From Gamsiella multidivaricata (taxonomy: Eukaryota > Mortierellomycota > Mortierellomycetes > Mortierellales > Mortierellaceae), in the NCBI RefSeq assembly GCF_025024155.1, contig NW_026251743.1:124001-188000 (forward strand): a stretch of 64,000 bases of DNA, read 5' to 3'. Numbering within the stretch: the first letter of the stretch is position 1; each line of letters starts with the position of its first letter. This document shows positions 12,362 through 24,128 of the stretch, piece by piece. The position numbers were made by a program, and so were the translations under genes. The notes beneath the pieces are model-generated. The model was given only the letters and a program-made list of their open reading frames with translations, did no database searches and was not told where the DNA came from.

Positions 12362-14013
12362 TTAGACCTCCCACATCATACCAACACCGAATCGGCTCTG
12401 GCCCTAGTATCCGTGAGGCAAAATGGAAGCAAAGATTAGACATTTGAACAGCTTTTCTGGACTGGATTAGAAAAAAAGAGAGAGAAAGCAAAGGAGCGAT
12501 GCGTTTACCTTGCCATGATCCATCTCTCCACTGACAAGGAATGAGAATCCGGGTACGATCTTTTCCTCCAAGACCGCAGACACCTTTCCTGTGGTATCGA
12601 CCTGTCCTCTGAAGGTCGATCTTCTGAACTCAAATTTACCACCGACGGTCGCGATCGCATCACGGCGACCGCCCGCAGTGACCAACTGGATCTCCGTGCC
12701 GAAATCGACCTTCTCCGAGTAGCGCAAATAATAGGCCGCCTGGAGTGCTCCAAAGCCCTGGTATTGTGCTGTCGCAATATAGTCCTTTCCGGTATACTTG
12801 GCAACATAGGACCAGATGGTCTCCTCCTGGCCGGGAGTAGGGCGCTGATAGACAGCCTCAGCACCGAGAGCGAAGTTTTGTGTGACGGACTGCAAGTACG
12901 AGCCGATGAAGATACCGGTGCCCTCAACAGGGGAGGGGTTGACGCCCTTGAGGTTAAGGTTAAAGTCCTGACCATTGTAATCCTGCTCAACCTGCAACAT
13001 TGAGTGTCCTGGGGTCGTTGACAGCTATCCAAACCCGGCGGTGTTCATTGGAATGGAAAATAAAAGAAAAAAAGGATGGTGGCGAAGGGTCAGATTCATC
13101 CTTGCTGACAGTATGACCTCATCCGTCCATCACACCAACAGAAGGTGTCATTACCTGCGCCTGGACCTTGGAGACGTTGGTGGTGCTCCATGCGTAGTTG
13201 GCTCTGGCCTGGACATTGCCATCTGTGTCCAAGTTGCCCGACAAGAACGACTAGTCAATTCAAATTCATAAAGCAAAATGATCAGTAACTCTACGGCCAA
13301 GCACCATATAGCAAAATACAGATCAATTGGCGATTGCGTAGATCGTGCCCGGTAGGACTGTACCTGTTGGCCGATGAAGGCGGTGCCAAAGTTGTAGCTC
13401 GAGGGCGCACCAGCAGCACCCATGGCGAACGAGTGCGTGACCTGGAAGTTAGGGGTCAGGACCTTAGTGATATCGCAGCGAGCTCCGTCAAAGACATGGT
13501 TTGTCAAGAAGGTGTCTGTGTTGCGACAATAATGAAACGCAGATGGGTCAGTTGTCAATGGCAGTATAATCAAGGGACCCTGTCTACTTCGACGCTGTAT
13601 TGTTGGGTTCGTCAACTGTCTACTGTCGTCAAAGTGGGTTCTGTAGGGCACGCCATCCAACAGTCATCCTGATCGCCTCTTGAACTCTGATCCGGAATCG
13701 ACAAAATAGATCCTGCATAAAGCGTTTTGCTGTTTTTGACTGATCAGTACTTGATCCCCGGCGGTGTTGTCGAGATCCTAGTCAAAAAGAGCATTGTCGA
13801 CGCTAAGTGCTTACGCTTGACTTCGCGGTTGACACCCTCGTAGGTGCCGGGATTGGGCAGGTTGAGGTCGTTGCGGAACTTGTTGACCTTTGCGAAAGCT
13901 CCCTTGACCTGGTCCAGTAAACCCGATGGCGCGGGCTCGACGGGGGCGGCGACCGGTGCTGGGGCAATGGGGTTGAAGCCGAGAGGCGTCTTCAAGGGAG
14001 AGGGGGCAGCCAT
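12362..14013 (-). CDS. TOM40: Mitochondrial outer membrane translocase channel Tom40
   Basis: Beta-barrel pore through which nuclear-encoded proteins enter mitochondria. Five exons (14013-13815, 13515-13364, 13250-13155, 13024-12509, 12403-12362) close in phase to 334 aa, close to other fungal Tom40 proteins. The N-terminus is Pro/Ala-rich. Family motifs in order are NPGTYEGVNREVK, FDGARCDITKVLTPNFQVTHSF, YNFGTAFIGQ, DTDGNVQARANYAW, GHSMLQVEQDYNGQDF, GIFIGSYLQSVT and FRRSTFRGQVDTTGKVSAVLEE. These separate it from VDAC porin. The last exon is only 42 nt and encodes GQSRFGVGMMWEV, which fits the beta-signal that SAM recognises. Acceptor choice at 13024 gives LSTTPGHSM and keeps the frame; the nearer CAG does not. 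Start is the first ATG. Confidence 0.95.
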
Positions 14014-14879
14014 GTCGGGATAAAAAAAAAACAGAGAGAAAAAGAGATTGAAGGTGAGGGGTGAGGAAGGAAAAAAAGGAAGGAAGAGTTTATGAGGCAA
14101 TTCCCATTCCGGCAGCAGGTTCCCTCGCTGATCTCTTTTCGCTATTTCGTTTTTGCGCTGTTTCGGAGCCAAGGTACAATTCAGGCTCAAATACGTCACA
14201 GAACGTATCCAAACAAGAGTACTGCATGTGGTAGAGTTTGCTTGCTGACCCACAAATTTCTACATCGTCTATAGTCGCTTGGCGCCAGTGGTTTCCATCC
14301 CTTCCATGGGTCAGGCTGCTCGCCTGCGTCCTCCAGCTCGTCCTTGCCCTTGTCCCACCGCGCTAATGCTGCTGCTGCTACTGGCCCCGGCCTCTGTGTG
14401 CGGCCTTGCATCTTACATCAGGGTAATGCCCGTCCTTATCTACTGGCTGAAGATAGAGTGGTCGCTGTTGACGGAGTAAATGGCCGCAAACGACGTTGCA
14501 GATATCACAGTGCGCTGAAAAACTGTACCAGCGCTCGCTGATTTTTTTCTTTCTGTTGTTTCTCTGTCAACACTCGCCAACCCGGCATGAAACTTGGTGG
14601 AGCTGTAGCCATTGATCTGGAACTACAGGACGATGAACTCTAAGAGTGAGGGCTATCGCTGCTAGGCATGTATCGGAATCTCTAGTGCGAAATATCACAT
14701 CAACTTTCCATTCTTCGACTATGAATCATGTTCTCCCCTCCTTAATCAACATCTTTTCCCGCCACAAAGCCGATTTCTCCACCCAAAGTTAAGGAAGTCA
14801 CGATGCTAGTGACTGAAGGCGTTTCTACGCGATACCTCTTGCTTCAGCTGGGAGGATCCGCCCAGAATACAAGGAGAAC
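14014..14879. other. Intergenic region upstream of TOM40
   Basis: About 870 bp. The part near TOM40 (14020-14090) is purine-rich on the plus strand, that is pyrimidine-rich in the transcribed sense before the start codon. Open frames around 14280-14540 lack recognisable motifs. I found no terminal inverted repeat for the transposon remnant that follows. Confidence 0.35.
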
Positions 14880-15606
14880 ATGACAGTAAACAAAGGAGTA
14901 CGGCCCAGGAAGGCCCCAGCGGAAACAGTCGAATACCTCAAAGTCAGCTTGAAACGCGGAAATCTCAGGACGGCTGATGATGCCCAAGGGTATGCTAATC
15001 GACTACTCTCACAGCCTGCTTCTGCTTCTACAGCTCGGCGGCGGCTGAAAAAAGTAAGATTGATTGCAAAAAGGATCGTCAAAAGGCTAGCGCTCGAAAG
15101 AAAACGTATTAAAGGCTGTCTTTAATTCATCAAAAAACACAAGGGGTGGACTGAGGAAGATTGGGCAATGGTGGTGTGGTTAGATGAGTGCAAGAGCAAC
15201 AGAATCTGTTCTGACGGTCTTCGTTGGGTCTGCGACGACGCATCAGGGAAGATAATCGCTCGCCCAGTCTAAAGAACAATCAGGTTTGGAGGTGGCGATG
15301 TTATGGACGTTATGGATGTTGTGGATGTTATGGTATAGTCCTGTTTGTCATGGCAGAGCCTGGTATATCGCCATGATTGATGAGACTATGGACTCCCAAC
15401 TACACATCAAAGTACTTCAAGAGGACTTACTGATGTTCGTCGAAGAGTGGAGCCTAGCGAAGGAAGGATTTAGCTTTCAGCATGACAATGATCCTAAGCA
15501 TACGGTCAAGGTTACAAGAGCATATCTGGAGTCGATTGAAGTGATGGAGACCGAAGGAAGGCTTCCCCAGGGGGGAACGTACAAAGTGGAGGACAGGGGA
15601 TTTTAA
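14880..15606 (+). pseudogene. Decayed Tc1/mariner-family transposase
   Basis: Remnant of a DDE transposase in several frames. The first block (14880-15123) has a helix-turn-helix-like Lys/Arg-rich region. After a stop, the frame resumes with FIKKHKGWTEEDWAMVVWLDE, the Tc1 block holding the first catalytic Asp, then CSDGLRWVCDD. A GGATGTTATG-like expansion at about 15297-15335 and a frameshift follow. A third block has FQHDNDPKHTVKVT, the second catalytic Asp motif. The third acidic residue and the SPDLNPIE-like end are missing. At least two stops and a frameshift make it inactive. Flanking inverted repeats were not found by eye. Confidence 0.85.
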
Positions 15607-16057
15607 CACTACGCTCCAAAACTGTTCCAATAACGATTCGTTCTCTTATTAACTGCATCATATATGTTTGATGTCGATGACTACAAATGCACTAAGTTTC
15701 ATGCCGACCTGGCGAGTATTGACAGACACAGTGTAGATTTGCATCGCATTGTATGTACTTGGTTTATTGATGAAGCAAGTATGGAGCGGAGGATCGATCA
15801 GAGTCAGGGGGAATAGGCGAATATCCTGATCACTGAGCTGAGCGCACCAAACTATGCAGAAAATTCGGGTTCCTAAATTAATTTTGCGCGTAGATGCAAC
15901 TTTACTATGACAAGTGGTAATATATCCTGCGCACACTCATAGGCCACTTTTCTGAAGCCGGCTCGATCAAAAATGACCCTAACAATCGACTCGGAAGGGT
16001 CGACTTGGATAGAACACTTTGTTGTCGCATGAAAGAATCGCTTTATTATGGATCCTA
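15607..16057. other. Intergenic region after transposon remnant
   Basis: About 450 bp. It probably holds further decayed transposon sequence and the 3' flank of the minus-strand gene ending at 16058. No motif recognised. Confidence 0.3.
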
Positions 16058-18534
16058 CTAGATAGGAGGATAAACTACCCGGAGAACATCCCGCACAACG
16101 TCTGCAGCGGTCTTTTCGTCCGCAAACTCGTCCACTATGTCTGGATCCCCATGGTTCAACTCAAAGTCCTCATCTACATCGTTGACGACAAAACTGCCTG
16201 CACTGGAAGAATTATCCTCCGAATCCGAGAGTTCGACAAAAGAGGCACCACCTTCGCTGCTTTGATCTGAATTGGTGCTGTCCCTCCTGCCCTGCGCATG
16301 TCCCTGCGTTCCCTGAGAACACAGCTCTACTTTAATTTGGCCCTGCTGCTGTTGTCGCTGAAATCCCTGATAACCTCTCATGGGTGTCTTGCCATTGCTT
16401 TGGGTGCGCGCGGGAGGCAGCGGAGACGAGGACGTTGAGGACACTGTTAACGAGGAAGCACAGGTAGTGGCTGCGAGTATCTTGCGCCGCCTTGTTGACT
16501 TGAGTTCCAGGCGATGGGCAAAGACCTTTTCTGCAGCAATCGTCACCAGATCCGGGGTCACGAAGGTCACTTGAAAGATCGCAGCCAGTGATCTATCAAT
16601 GTCAAGTCAACAAATTTTGTTAGCCACAGCATTATTCATTACAAAAAGAGATCATTCAAGCAAATATCATTAGCATAACCAGCAAGTGCTTACCTTATAA
16701 TGGCTTCCAAATCCAGTGCTGCCCGTGCTGTCAAGCCTCCCTGGACAGCTTCGTGTGTTCTGACGCCAACGATCACATCCCGGATATACCGCATCATGTC
16801 ATTCGATATCGTCACCGCCTTCATTCTCTTGGAGAGTTCGTCCCACTCTGTCCTTCGAAAGAGCGCATGTTTCCTTGCAGGGGTAGGCTGTATTCGTTGC
16901 TGGGGTATCGAGGGTTGATAGGTCCCGTTGATTGCAAAGTAATCCAACTGAATGCGTGAATAAAATTTAAGGAATGTTGGTAAGCACAGGCTACATAAAT
17001 ATGGCTCCTGTTAAAGTTGCCTCCAGAAAACAAATATAGGACACAATACCAGTTGCTTGGGCACATTGTCAGGCACGGTAGGTGACCTGAAAATTGCAGT
17101 GATGATAAGATCAGGAAGCACATATCGATTTTTGTCGTTGATCTCCTTGTTGATAATCATCTATAAGCCCGTGGAAGAACCGATGCTGCAATCAGCGCCC
17201 GTTGTCGCCATGAGGACTGTGCCTTTGACCATCTATTCCTTCATGAGTAACAGAAAAATGTACCTCCAATAGGACAGCGTAAACTTCCTGGCTGGCGTTC
17301 TCGAGTCCATCCAGAATAATCGCCTGAGCAATCCTCCGCCCACTAAATGTGATTCCCGATATCTCGCCGCCAGTGCCGCCATATCCCCCCGTGTTTGATG
17401 TACTCTCATGTCTCCGCCGCGGGAACGTAAAGTCGACGGGCGTTACAGGAGCAGGTCCAGAGGTGGCCGAGGGAGTCGTTCCTCCAAGATGGGATAGTGC
17501 TTGCGCATATTGCGAGTGCGTCCTTCTGTTGCTGAGATTGTCGATCGAGGTTGGATCTGTCGCCATGGCTTTGCGTGAACGGCCTTGAAGAATGTGGTCG
17601 GTCATCGAATCGCCCGTGCTCTTTGGCCTAGATTCTGACTACAAGGATATCGTATGAGAGGAAGGGCTGTTAGATTGCCGCACCATGTCTTCGGGAGCGA
17701 GTTGTTGAACACAAGAAAATCGATCTGCATAAAAAACCCGTACCCTTCGCAGATTGATGCTAGAGTCATCGCCTCCACGCGAGTATTCACTCGGTTCCAG
17801 TGGCAGGTGCCCTCTCCGGATTGACCCTCCATCAAGATCTCTTTCGCTTGCAGTCCTAAACGATGCAATTGATGGTGCCGCATTGTGCTCTGAAGGCCGA
17901 AAACTGTAGTCCGATGCCTCTGAATGGTTCGTTGCAGTTGATCGACGCGATTTCTCAAGCCGTATTTTTGCGCTCCGCTGAGTGTAGTCGTCTGCAGGGT
18001 TAGAGTACTGGTAGAAGTGCGAGGGTATTTGTTGATGATTATGATGACTACTGTGGTGAGGATGATGATAATGGTGGTGGTTGTTGTGGACGCCACTGGT
18101 ATAATTGTTAGCTGGGAGCTGGTATTGACCGGATAGTGTAGACGGCCCGGCATGTGTAGTCGTGTCCGCGTGTCTTCCTGTGATGGCAGCAATAATATCT
18201 GCTCTGGTTTGATGTCCATGGCAAACAATGGTCGCCGTGGTAAGTCCGAATACGATAGCAGAATGCTAAGTGCACGAAAAGGCCAAATGAGTGGGCAGCA
18301 ATCCCTATTTATACCACATGGTAATCGAAGACAATTGAGCAAAGTGCTTACCTGCTCGACAATGCTTTTGAGCTCAGGAACAGCCTCCGGGACGGTATGG
18401 AGAACGAGGTGCTTGTTCTTAGCGATGAGACAGATGAGGATGGAGAGGAAGATCTCTTCTGAAAAGGCGACACCAGACGTCTTTTTGATGGCGGCCATCT
18501 TGCTCCTGATCCATGCCCTGTTCGCGGGTGCCAT
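16058..18534 (-). CDS. MoxR-like AAA-derived protein with degenerate nucleotide site
   Basis: Six exons (18534-18352, 18265-17744, 17638-17264, 17160-17050, 16947-16694, 16592-16058) join in phase to 659 aa. The N-terminal block (residues 1-61, SEEIFLSILICLIAKNKHLVLHT) sits where MoxR proteins have their Walker A loop, but no GxxGxGK is present. A His/Ser-rich linker (62-235) follows. Residues about 330-400 (IILDGLENASQEVYAVLLE then PDLIITAIFR) resemble the Walker B/sensor region. Residues about 440-510 (YIRDVIVGVRTHEAVQGGLTARAALDLEAI then FVTPDLVTIAAEKVFAHRL) match the helical lid of MoxR/magnesium-chelatase proteins. The tail (510-659) is acidic and Ser-rich. A scaffold rather than an ATPase is inferred. 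The family assignment is from motif layout only. Confidence 0.6.
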
Positions 18535-19498
18535 CCTGCATTTGTTGTTTTCGTTAAGTGAGAGATTGAATCCAGAGATGGGTAACCATTGAACATATCC
18601 TCCCTGGGTTCTTGAGACTGTCTACTGAGACAAATAAGGTTTAGAAGGGGTTGGAATTGGGCGAGTGCGGGGTAACTGAAATGTAGTATCCCCGAGCAGC
18701 CGGGCGGAAGGGGTTGAGTGTATGCAGTGGACTGCGACATAACGTAACAACGTACGCGGCCCAATTGTTCCCAGGACTACCTGAAGCACCGTCTGCGGTC
18801 TGCAGCGATATGGGGGTCAGTCAGTCCACATGGCCTGCTGAGTGAAAAACGGGTTCCTCTTTATTTCCTTGCTTCCTTTCTTCCTCTCGTTATTTCCCTC
18901 CCTCCCATACTCTGTTCCCATTTCCTGCAAGCCGAAACGTGAAGGTGTTCTTCCCACTGCAGCTGGCGCTTATTACACATGCACCCCGTGCCGTTTTTAT
19001 TTCTTCTGACACTCGCACCTCGCACTCCCTCCAATCGTCTCTTCTTCACTTTCCCTTTACTTCCCCTCTGCTTCCCCATTACTCCCTTTCCTCTGCCTCT
19101 ACTTCCTTCCCCTCCCTTCCCTTCCCTTCCCCTCCCTTTTCATTTTCATTTTCTGCAATCGCTAATTGCAAAATCGTAATACTTATCGACATCGAATCGG
19201 CTATCGTTCCGTTGTCTTTTCATTTCTTCTCACTTCTTCGCGCCTCTTCTGCACCTTCGCCTTCTTCGTCTTCTTTGCCTTCGCAGTTTGCTGCTCTCTA
19301 TCCTATCCAATACCCTCCATCACTGGCACTCCCTTTCCTTTGCGCCCCTCTTCCATCCTCTCCTTCATTTCACACCTCCAATCAGTGGATCGCCGTGGTG
19401 TCCTCGTCTTTCCCCTCACATTTGCAGCAGCAAGCAAGCAAGCAAGGCAGCTGGCAGCAGGACGGCAATCCATCTCTAATCTCCCTTAACACCGTAGT
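18535..19498. promoter_or_regulatory. Divergent promoter region
   Basis: About 960 bp between the MoxR-like gene (-) and the Sel1-repeat gene (+). The stretch 18860-19160 is strongly pyrimidine-rich on the plus strand, with repeated CCCTTCCC units near 19105-19135, as is common in fungal promoters. Long frames crossing it are Ser/Pro/Phe-rich and appear to be composition artefacts. Confidence 0.4.
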
Positions 19499-22400
19499 AT
19501 GATCCATTCCGCATCCCTATCCTTCCGAACATCGTCTGCTTCCTCCTCCGCTTCATCGTCTTCCGCATCATCCTCGACATTTTCAGCCCGTCACTCAGTC
19601 CCTATCTCCACTGCTGTCGCCTTGCTTCGCTCTCACACGCCCACCCAGCCATCTCCTTCTAGACGGCAAGACATTCCTTTTTCAAAATCAGCCCACTGTC
19701 TTATTAATAGGCTTGCCAATTCCAGTAGTGCCAACAGGACACTCCAGCTCTCCTCTAGTTCCAAAAGATCCTCACTTATTTCCTCATCCTCAACCTCCTT
19801 CTTCACTACCTCGTTACTCGTTCGCACACACCAAGGATTGAATAAGGAACGCAGCCTTATCAGATCTCTTCCAGATCAAATACGACCCTATGTTACAGGG
19901 ACTCTAGGAGAGCACACATCTGAGCCCATGTTCCTGGATGAGCTGGGGCGAGTCCCTTTGCTGAAGCTGTCTTCAATTTCTGTGACATCTTCTCCCTCTT
20001 CCCCTCTACATACACTATCTCCAGAAAACCCAAACACACTTTACATTCCCCACAACAATCCTCGCACTCATCAATGCGACTCTGGTAAACATTCTATCAA
20101 GACGGACAGCGGTCAGCATGCCAAACCGGGAACCACGAGCGATATCGCCGGTGTGAGTGCGAGTATCCAAGTCAAAGACGGAAACTTACCCAGAATTAAC
20201 GAACTGGGCCAAGCATGGGACTGGAAGGATAAGGACGAGATGGCAAACCCCAGCATTATACCGTATCCCGGCAACCCCCATAACCCTTCATCACCCTTGA
20301 CGCCCATCCCAATAGCCTCGGGCTTTGATACCGACGTCGCACCACTACGCATGACTCTGTCTCCATACTCACTCCTAACAACCGACAGCCACCAGCTTCC
20401 AGCTTCATCGACTCCATCCTCAGCGATAAAATCAACAGCAGTACATACAAACCAAAGCAATGTACAGAATGATCGTACATCTTCGCCTACTCCACGCTCA
20501 CGGCCAAAGCCTACGCCAATCGCTACAGGGTTGCATCTCCAGGGATCAAATCCTGCTCTGACCAGCGTTACTGTTGACTATAAAAGAGAGGGTGTTTATC
20601 ATTCGGAAACGGGGCCTTGTATACACCCTCAAGTATCGTGGGAAAGTGGTTGCCCTACGAGTGAGGAAAGAGGTGCAAAGGCTGGAGGCCGGGACAGCGG
20701 CATTGCTCTCGAGACTTGGGATGCTCCCTGTTCTCGTTTGGATCCCACAAAGAGCGAGTTGCAAACAAACGAGGCACGTGTAAAAGCGAAGGAGCGCTTC
20801 CCTACCTTCGACCAACTTTTACAGCCAGACTTGGCCCTGCAAGGTAACGCGACGACGTGCATCCACATCCACATATCCTCATCAAAGTCATCATCAGTAA
20901 TTCTTGTCGCTGACTATTGCCGGCTGCAAAATGCGCACGAACTCTAGATCCGTTCCGTATGGCGTCAAATGAGCCAGGACAATCAGCACAGAGACTAGAG
21001 CGTAGACAGCGCTGTCGCTCCATGGTCCACCCACACAGCGCACCCGCCACTGAGACAGAAAGTTCTTTCATTGATCCCTCAGATGCTCGCCCAGCTGCAA
21101 CAGTACCTTTAGGAACAGGGTCCAAGCCACGTGCGAAACGCATCGCATCCATGTCTTTTGGAAGCAGTGCTCACATCGATGCCAATAATTCAGCCATGTT
21201 CTCTCACGAACTCCCTCCGCTCCCTCCAATGGCAAATTCAATGACTACGACTGCGCCCAAAACCTCGTTCTTTGTTTCGCCCTTGCTCCAAGATGGCGCT
21301 ACCAGCTCCCATCAGACCTATCCTCAACGTCGTGAATTGGGAAGCTCCAATTCCTCACAATCATCATTGTCTTCTTCATACTCCTCATCATCGTCTTCTG
21401 CTTCTGCGACGATATCGCTCTCGAGGGCACCATCGCCAACACCGAATTCAATATCCGCATTTTCTCATGGAATCTCGTTTTCGAACATGTTGGACTTGGC
21501 CACCGCAAAGGCTGAAAACATCACTGGACTCTACTTTGCGAAGCAGATGAATCGAAGGTCGGTTCCTCTAGACTTTTCCAGCTCCCCCCTGGGCACATTC
21601 TCGTCACCGCATTCATCCATTCCCAATTCCTCTGAGACCGGCACCGAGCATGGTATGAATCAAAAGACAACAGGTATCAGGATTGACATCGACACGCCAT
21701 CTCCTGTTTCTGGCATAGCGCACGGCTTGCGAGCGGGTGACTCGACTGGGGTTGAAGGCAATTCTAGAAAGCAGGATACCTTTCCACCAAAGTCGAGACG
21801 AGTACGAACTTTCACAGCGGAGCCTCTACAGAACAATACTCACCTGGACACCAGCATCAGTCCATCCGCAGACACACAAGCGTCCGTGTCTTCCGATCGT
21901 CCATCGTGTACACCGATAAGAGGTCAACACCGGCGATCGCATTCTGCATCGCATTTTTTCCACTTGTCATCGCTCAAGCGTCACTCGCCAGCCCAGTTCA
22001 ACCTTGCACTGTGCTATGAGCACGGACAGGGAGGGGTCGGAAAGGACTTGGAAAAGGCGCTCAATTTCTATCAGCAGGCGGCAGATCAGGGCCACACCAA
22101 AGCCAGCTATAATATTGGGTGCATCTGCTACAATCACGGTGAAGTGTCCAAGGCTATGACTTGGTTTGAACGTGCAGGGAAATGCAGTGTCCGAGGACTT
22201 GTGGCAGAGGCCACCTATCCGTCTCTTTCGGAGCACAGCAAACCGCAGTCATCACTCGACTACCCTCTGCCGAAGCAAACAACGCTCCCTCACGAACTGG
22301 AGGACATGCTCCTTGGAGATATGTCTGGTGCTTCTGGGCCGTTTGTTGCATATCTCCCTGCGATCCTTTGTCTAGCCCTTTTGTGTCGACAGGGTGTCCA

Positions 22401-23796
22401 ACTCAAGGATGGCGCAGTGATTCTTAAACAGGATTATGATCAATCGGTAGAGCTGCTACAGAGCATCCTTCAAAAGGCCTCGTCTCAGTCTCATCCAGGC
22501 AATGAGAGGGATGTTCTGGAGACTACATATCCATGCAGGGAGCCTTCTAGCAATCGAGCGACGGATACAGAGGCAGAGAGTGCCAGCGCATCGTTCGCGG
22601 CTCGAAAACGCGGCTCCCAAGGTGGTCTGAATCCCAGCGGTCATACCCTCTCATCGACCCTTCTCTCAACTTCATGTCCTTCTCTCCCGTTGCGAAACCA
22701 GTCCACAAGCGACTCGTTCGTTACATCCTCAGACTCTACACATTCTTTGTCCTCGCAAACGGTGTCCGACAAGACCAAAAGGCCCTCAACCGTTCAGGAC
22801 GAAGCAGACGACGAGGTGCTTCAGGACCAAGTGCCTGCTCGTACTCGCGTCCAAGGATCGGAGGGTTTCGAAGCATGCAACGAGTCGTTGGAGCTACATG
22901 GATATGATGACCACGAAAGCTGCTCCGTCACTCTGGCCCATCAGTTGCTCAAGGTGTGGAAACCTGTGAAGGCAGCTAAAGGGGAGGCCACGCCTGAACT
23001 TGCAGCGGAAATGGAAAAGAGGAGCAAGAGAATCCTTCGTCACCACCTGCTATACATCACTAATCCGATCTTGGGCAGGAACCTCTACAATCTCGGAGTA
23101 TTGTACGATCTGCACCTGGGAGACGCAGCTATCGCGATCAAGTGCTACCGATCCGCGTATCACAACAGCCATGGTATGATCGTTCCTCCAGCATCAAAAG
23201 ACTTGTCAGCTCAACCGGGCGACTCACATCAACAGCAAGAGCGACAGCACTCCAATTTGGTGACAAGGATCAACAGTGCTTGGAACCTAGGGGTTCTTCA
23301 TGTCAGATGCAAGGAATGGAAACCAGCGCAGGAATGGTTCCTGCGTGCTCAACAGGACGTCCATATGCTCGAACGTCAGCAGCATCTCAGTAAGGAATAC
23401 AGCTCTGCTCAAGCATCAGAAGCCCAAGACAAGAATAGTGTTCATGGCCAAAAGATACTCGGCAACGACAACGACGACAACTATCAGGCACCCAGGACGA
23501 TGAGAAGGTCGCTCGTAAATGTTGTTCCCCATACAGTGACAGCTCTTCCATCGGACAGTCCTGGAAAGAGGCATGCTAGAGAGCACGGCCTTTTGATGCA
23601 CCTGGGGTCTATCCCCAATGGTTCCACTGCCGCTGAATGTGGCTCTGATGGCACTCACAAGCAAGACTCTGCTTATAGGAGGAAAAAGAAGCGAGGAACA
23701 AAAGGAAGCGAGGCCATTTTAGAGGAGACAATCAGGACGGATGCCGGCAAAGTTGCCTGGGTGCTGCGCTGGGTTGAGTCCCACATAGAACCGTGA
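19499..23796 (+). CDS. Large Ser-rich protein with Sel1/TPR repeats
   Basis: Two exons (19499-20843, 20948-23796) join in phase across a 104-nt intron to give 1397 aa. The first ~55 residues have Ser, Thr, Arg and His but no acidic residue, which could be a mitochondrial presequence or simply disorder. Residues 60-780 are mostly disordered and Ser/Pro-rich. Around 795-860 is a Sel1 pair (QFNLALCYEHGQGGVGKDLEKALNFYQQAADQG, then ASYNIGCICYNHGEVSKAMTWFERA). Around 1155-1190 and 1235-1265 are further repeats (LGRNLYNLGVLYDLHLGDAAIAIKCY; AWNLGVLHVRCKEWKPAQEWFLRA). The C-terminus has a Lys/Arg cluster (RRKKKRGTKG). Sel1 proteins act as adaptors. No partner can be named. The start is the ATG that opens the long frame. 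Confidence 0.75.
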
Positions 23797-24128
23797 TAAT
23801 ACGGTGTGAGGTGATCCCCCCCTTTATCAGGGATTATTCGTGAACATATTCTTCTTTCTTCCGTCGATATAACATACCCATTTCACGAACTAGACAGCTG
23901 CTTTTTTTTTCATTCTATACCCATTCGTGCTTTTTTTTCTTGCTCTTTCGATAGCTCTTTGTTAGTACAATAATTCTTTGCGGATTGTTGTGTTGTAGAA
24001 ACGCAGGAGATGAATTTTAGCTTGATATATTACAGGTTGATTTATTGTTCATCGTCAACAACCCCCGCACAGGGGGGTTTTTGTCTATTCATCGGTGTGT
24101 ACAAACAAAGAGAGAAAGATATCCCTGT
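23797..24128. other. Convergent 3' intergenic region
   Basis: These 332 bp carry the 3' flanks of the Sel1-repeat gene (+) and the sterol carrier gene (-). Several T tracts lie at 23903-23940. I see no gene. Confidence 0.4.

Noticed and set aside
12362..14013. VDAC/porin as the identity of the beta-barrel gene
   Set aside because: Motifs NPGTYE, FDGARCDITK, DGNVQAR and QDYNGQDF are Tom40-specific.
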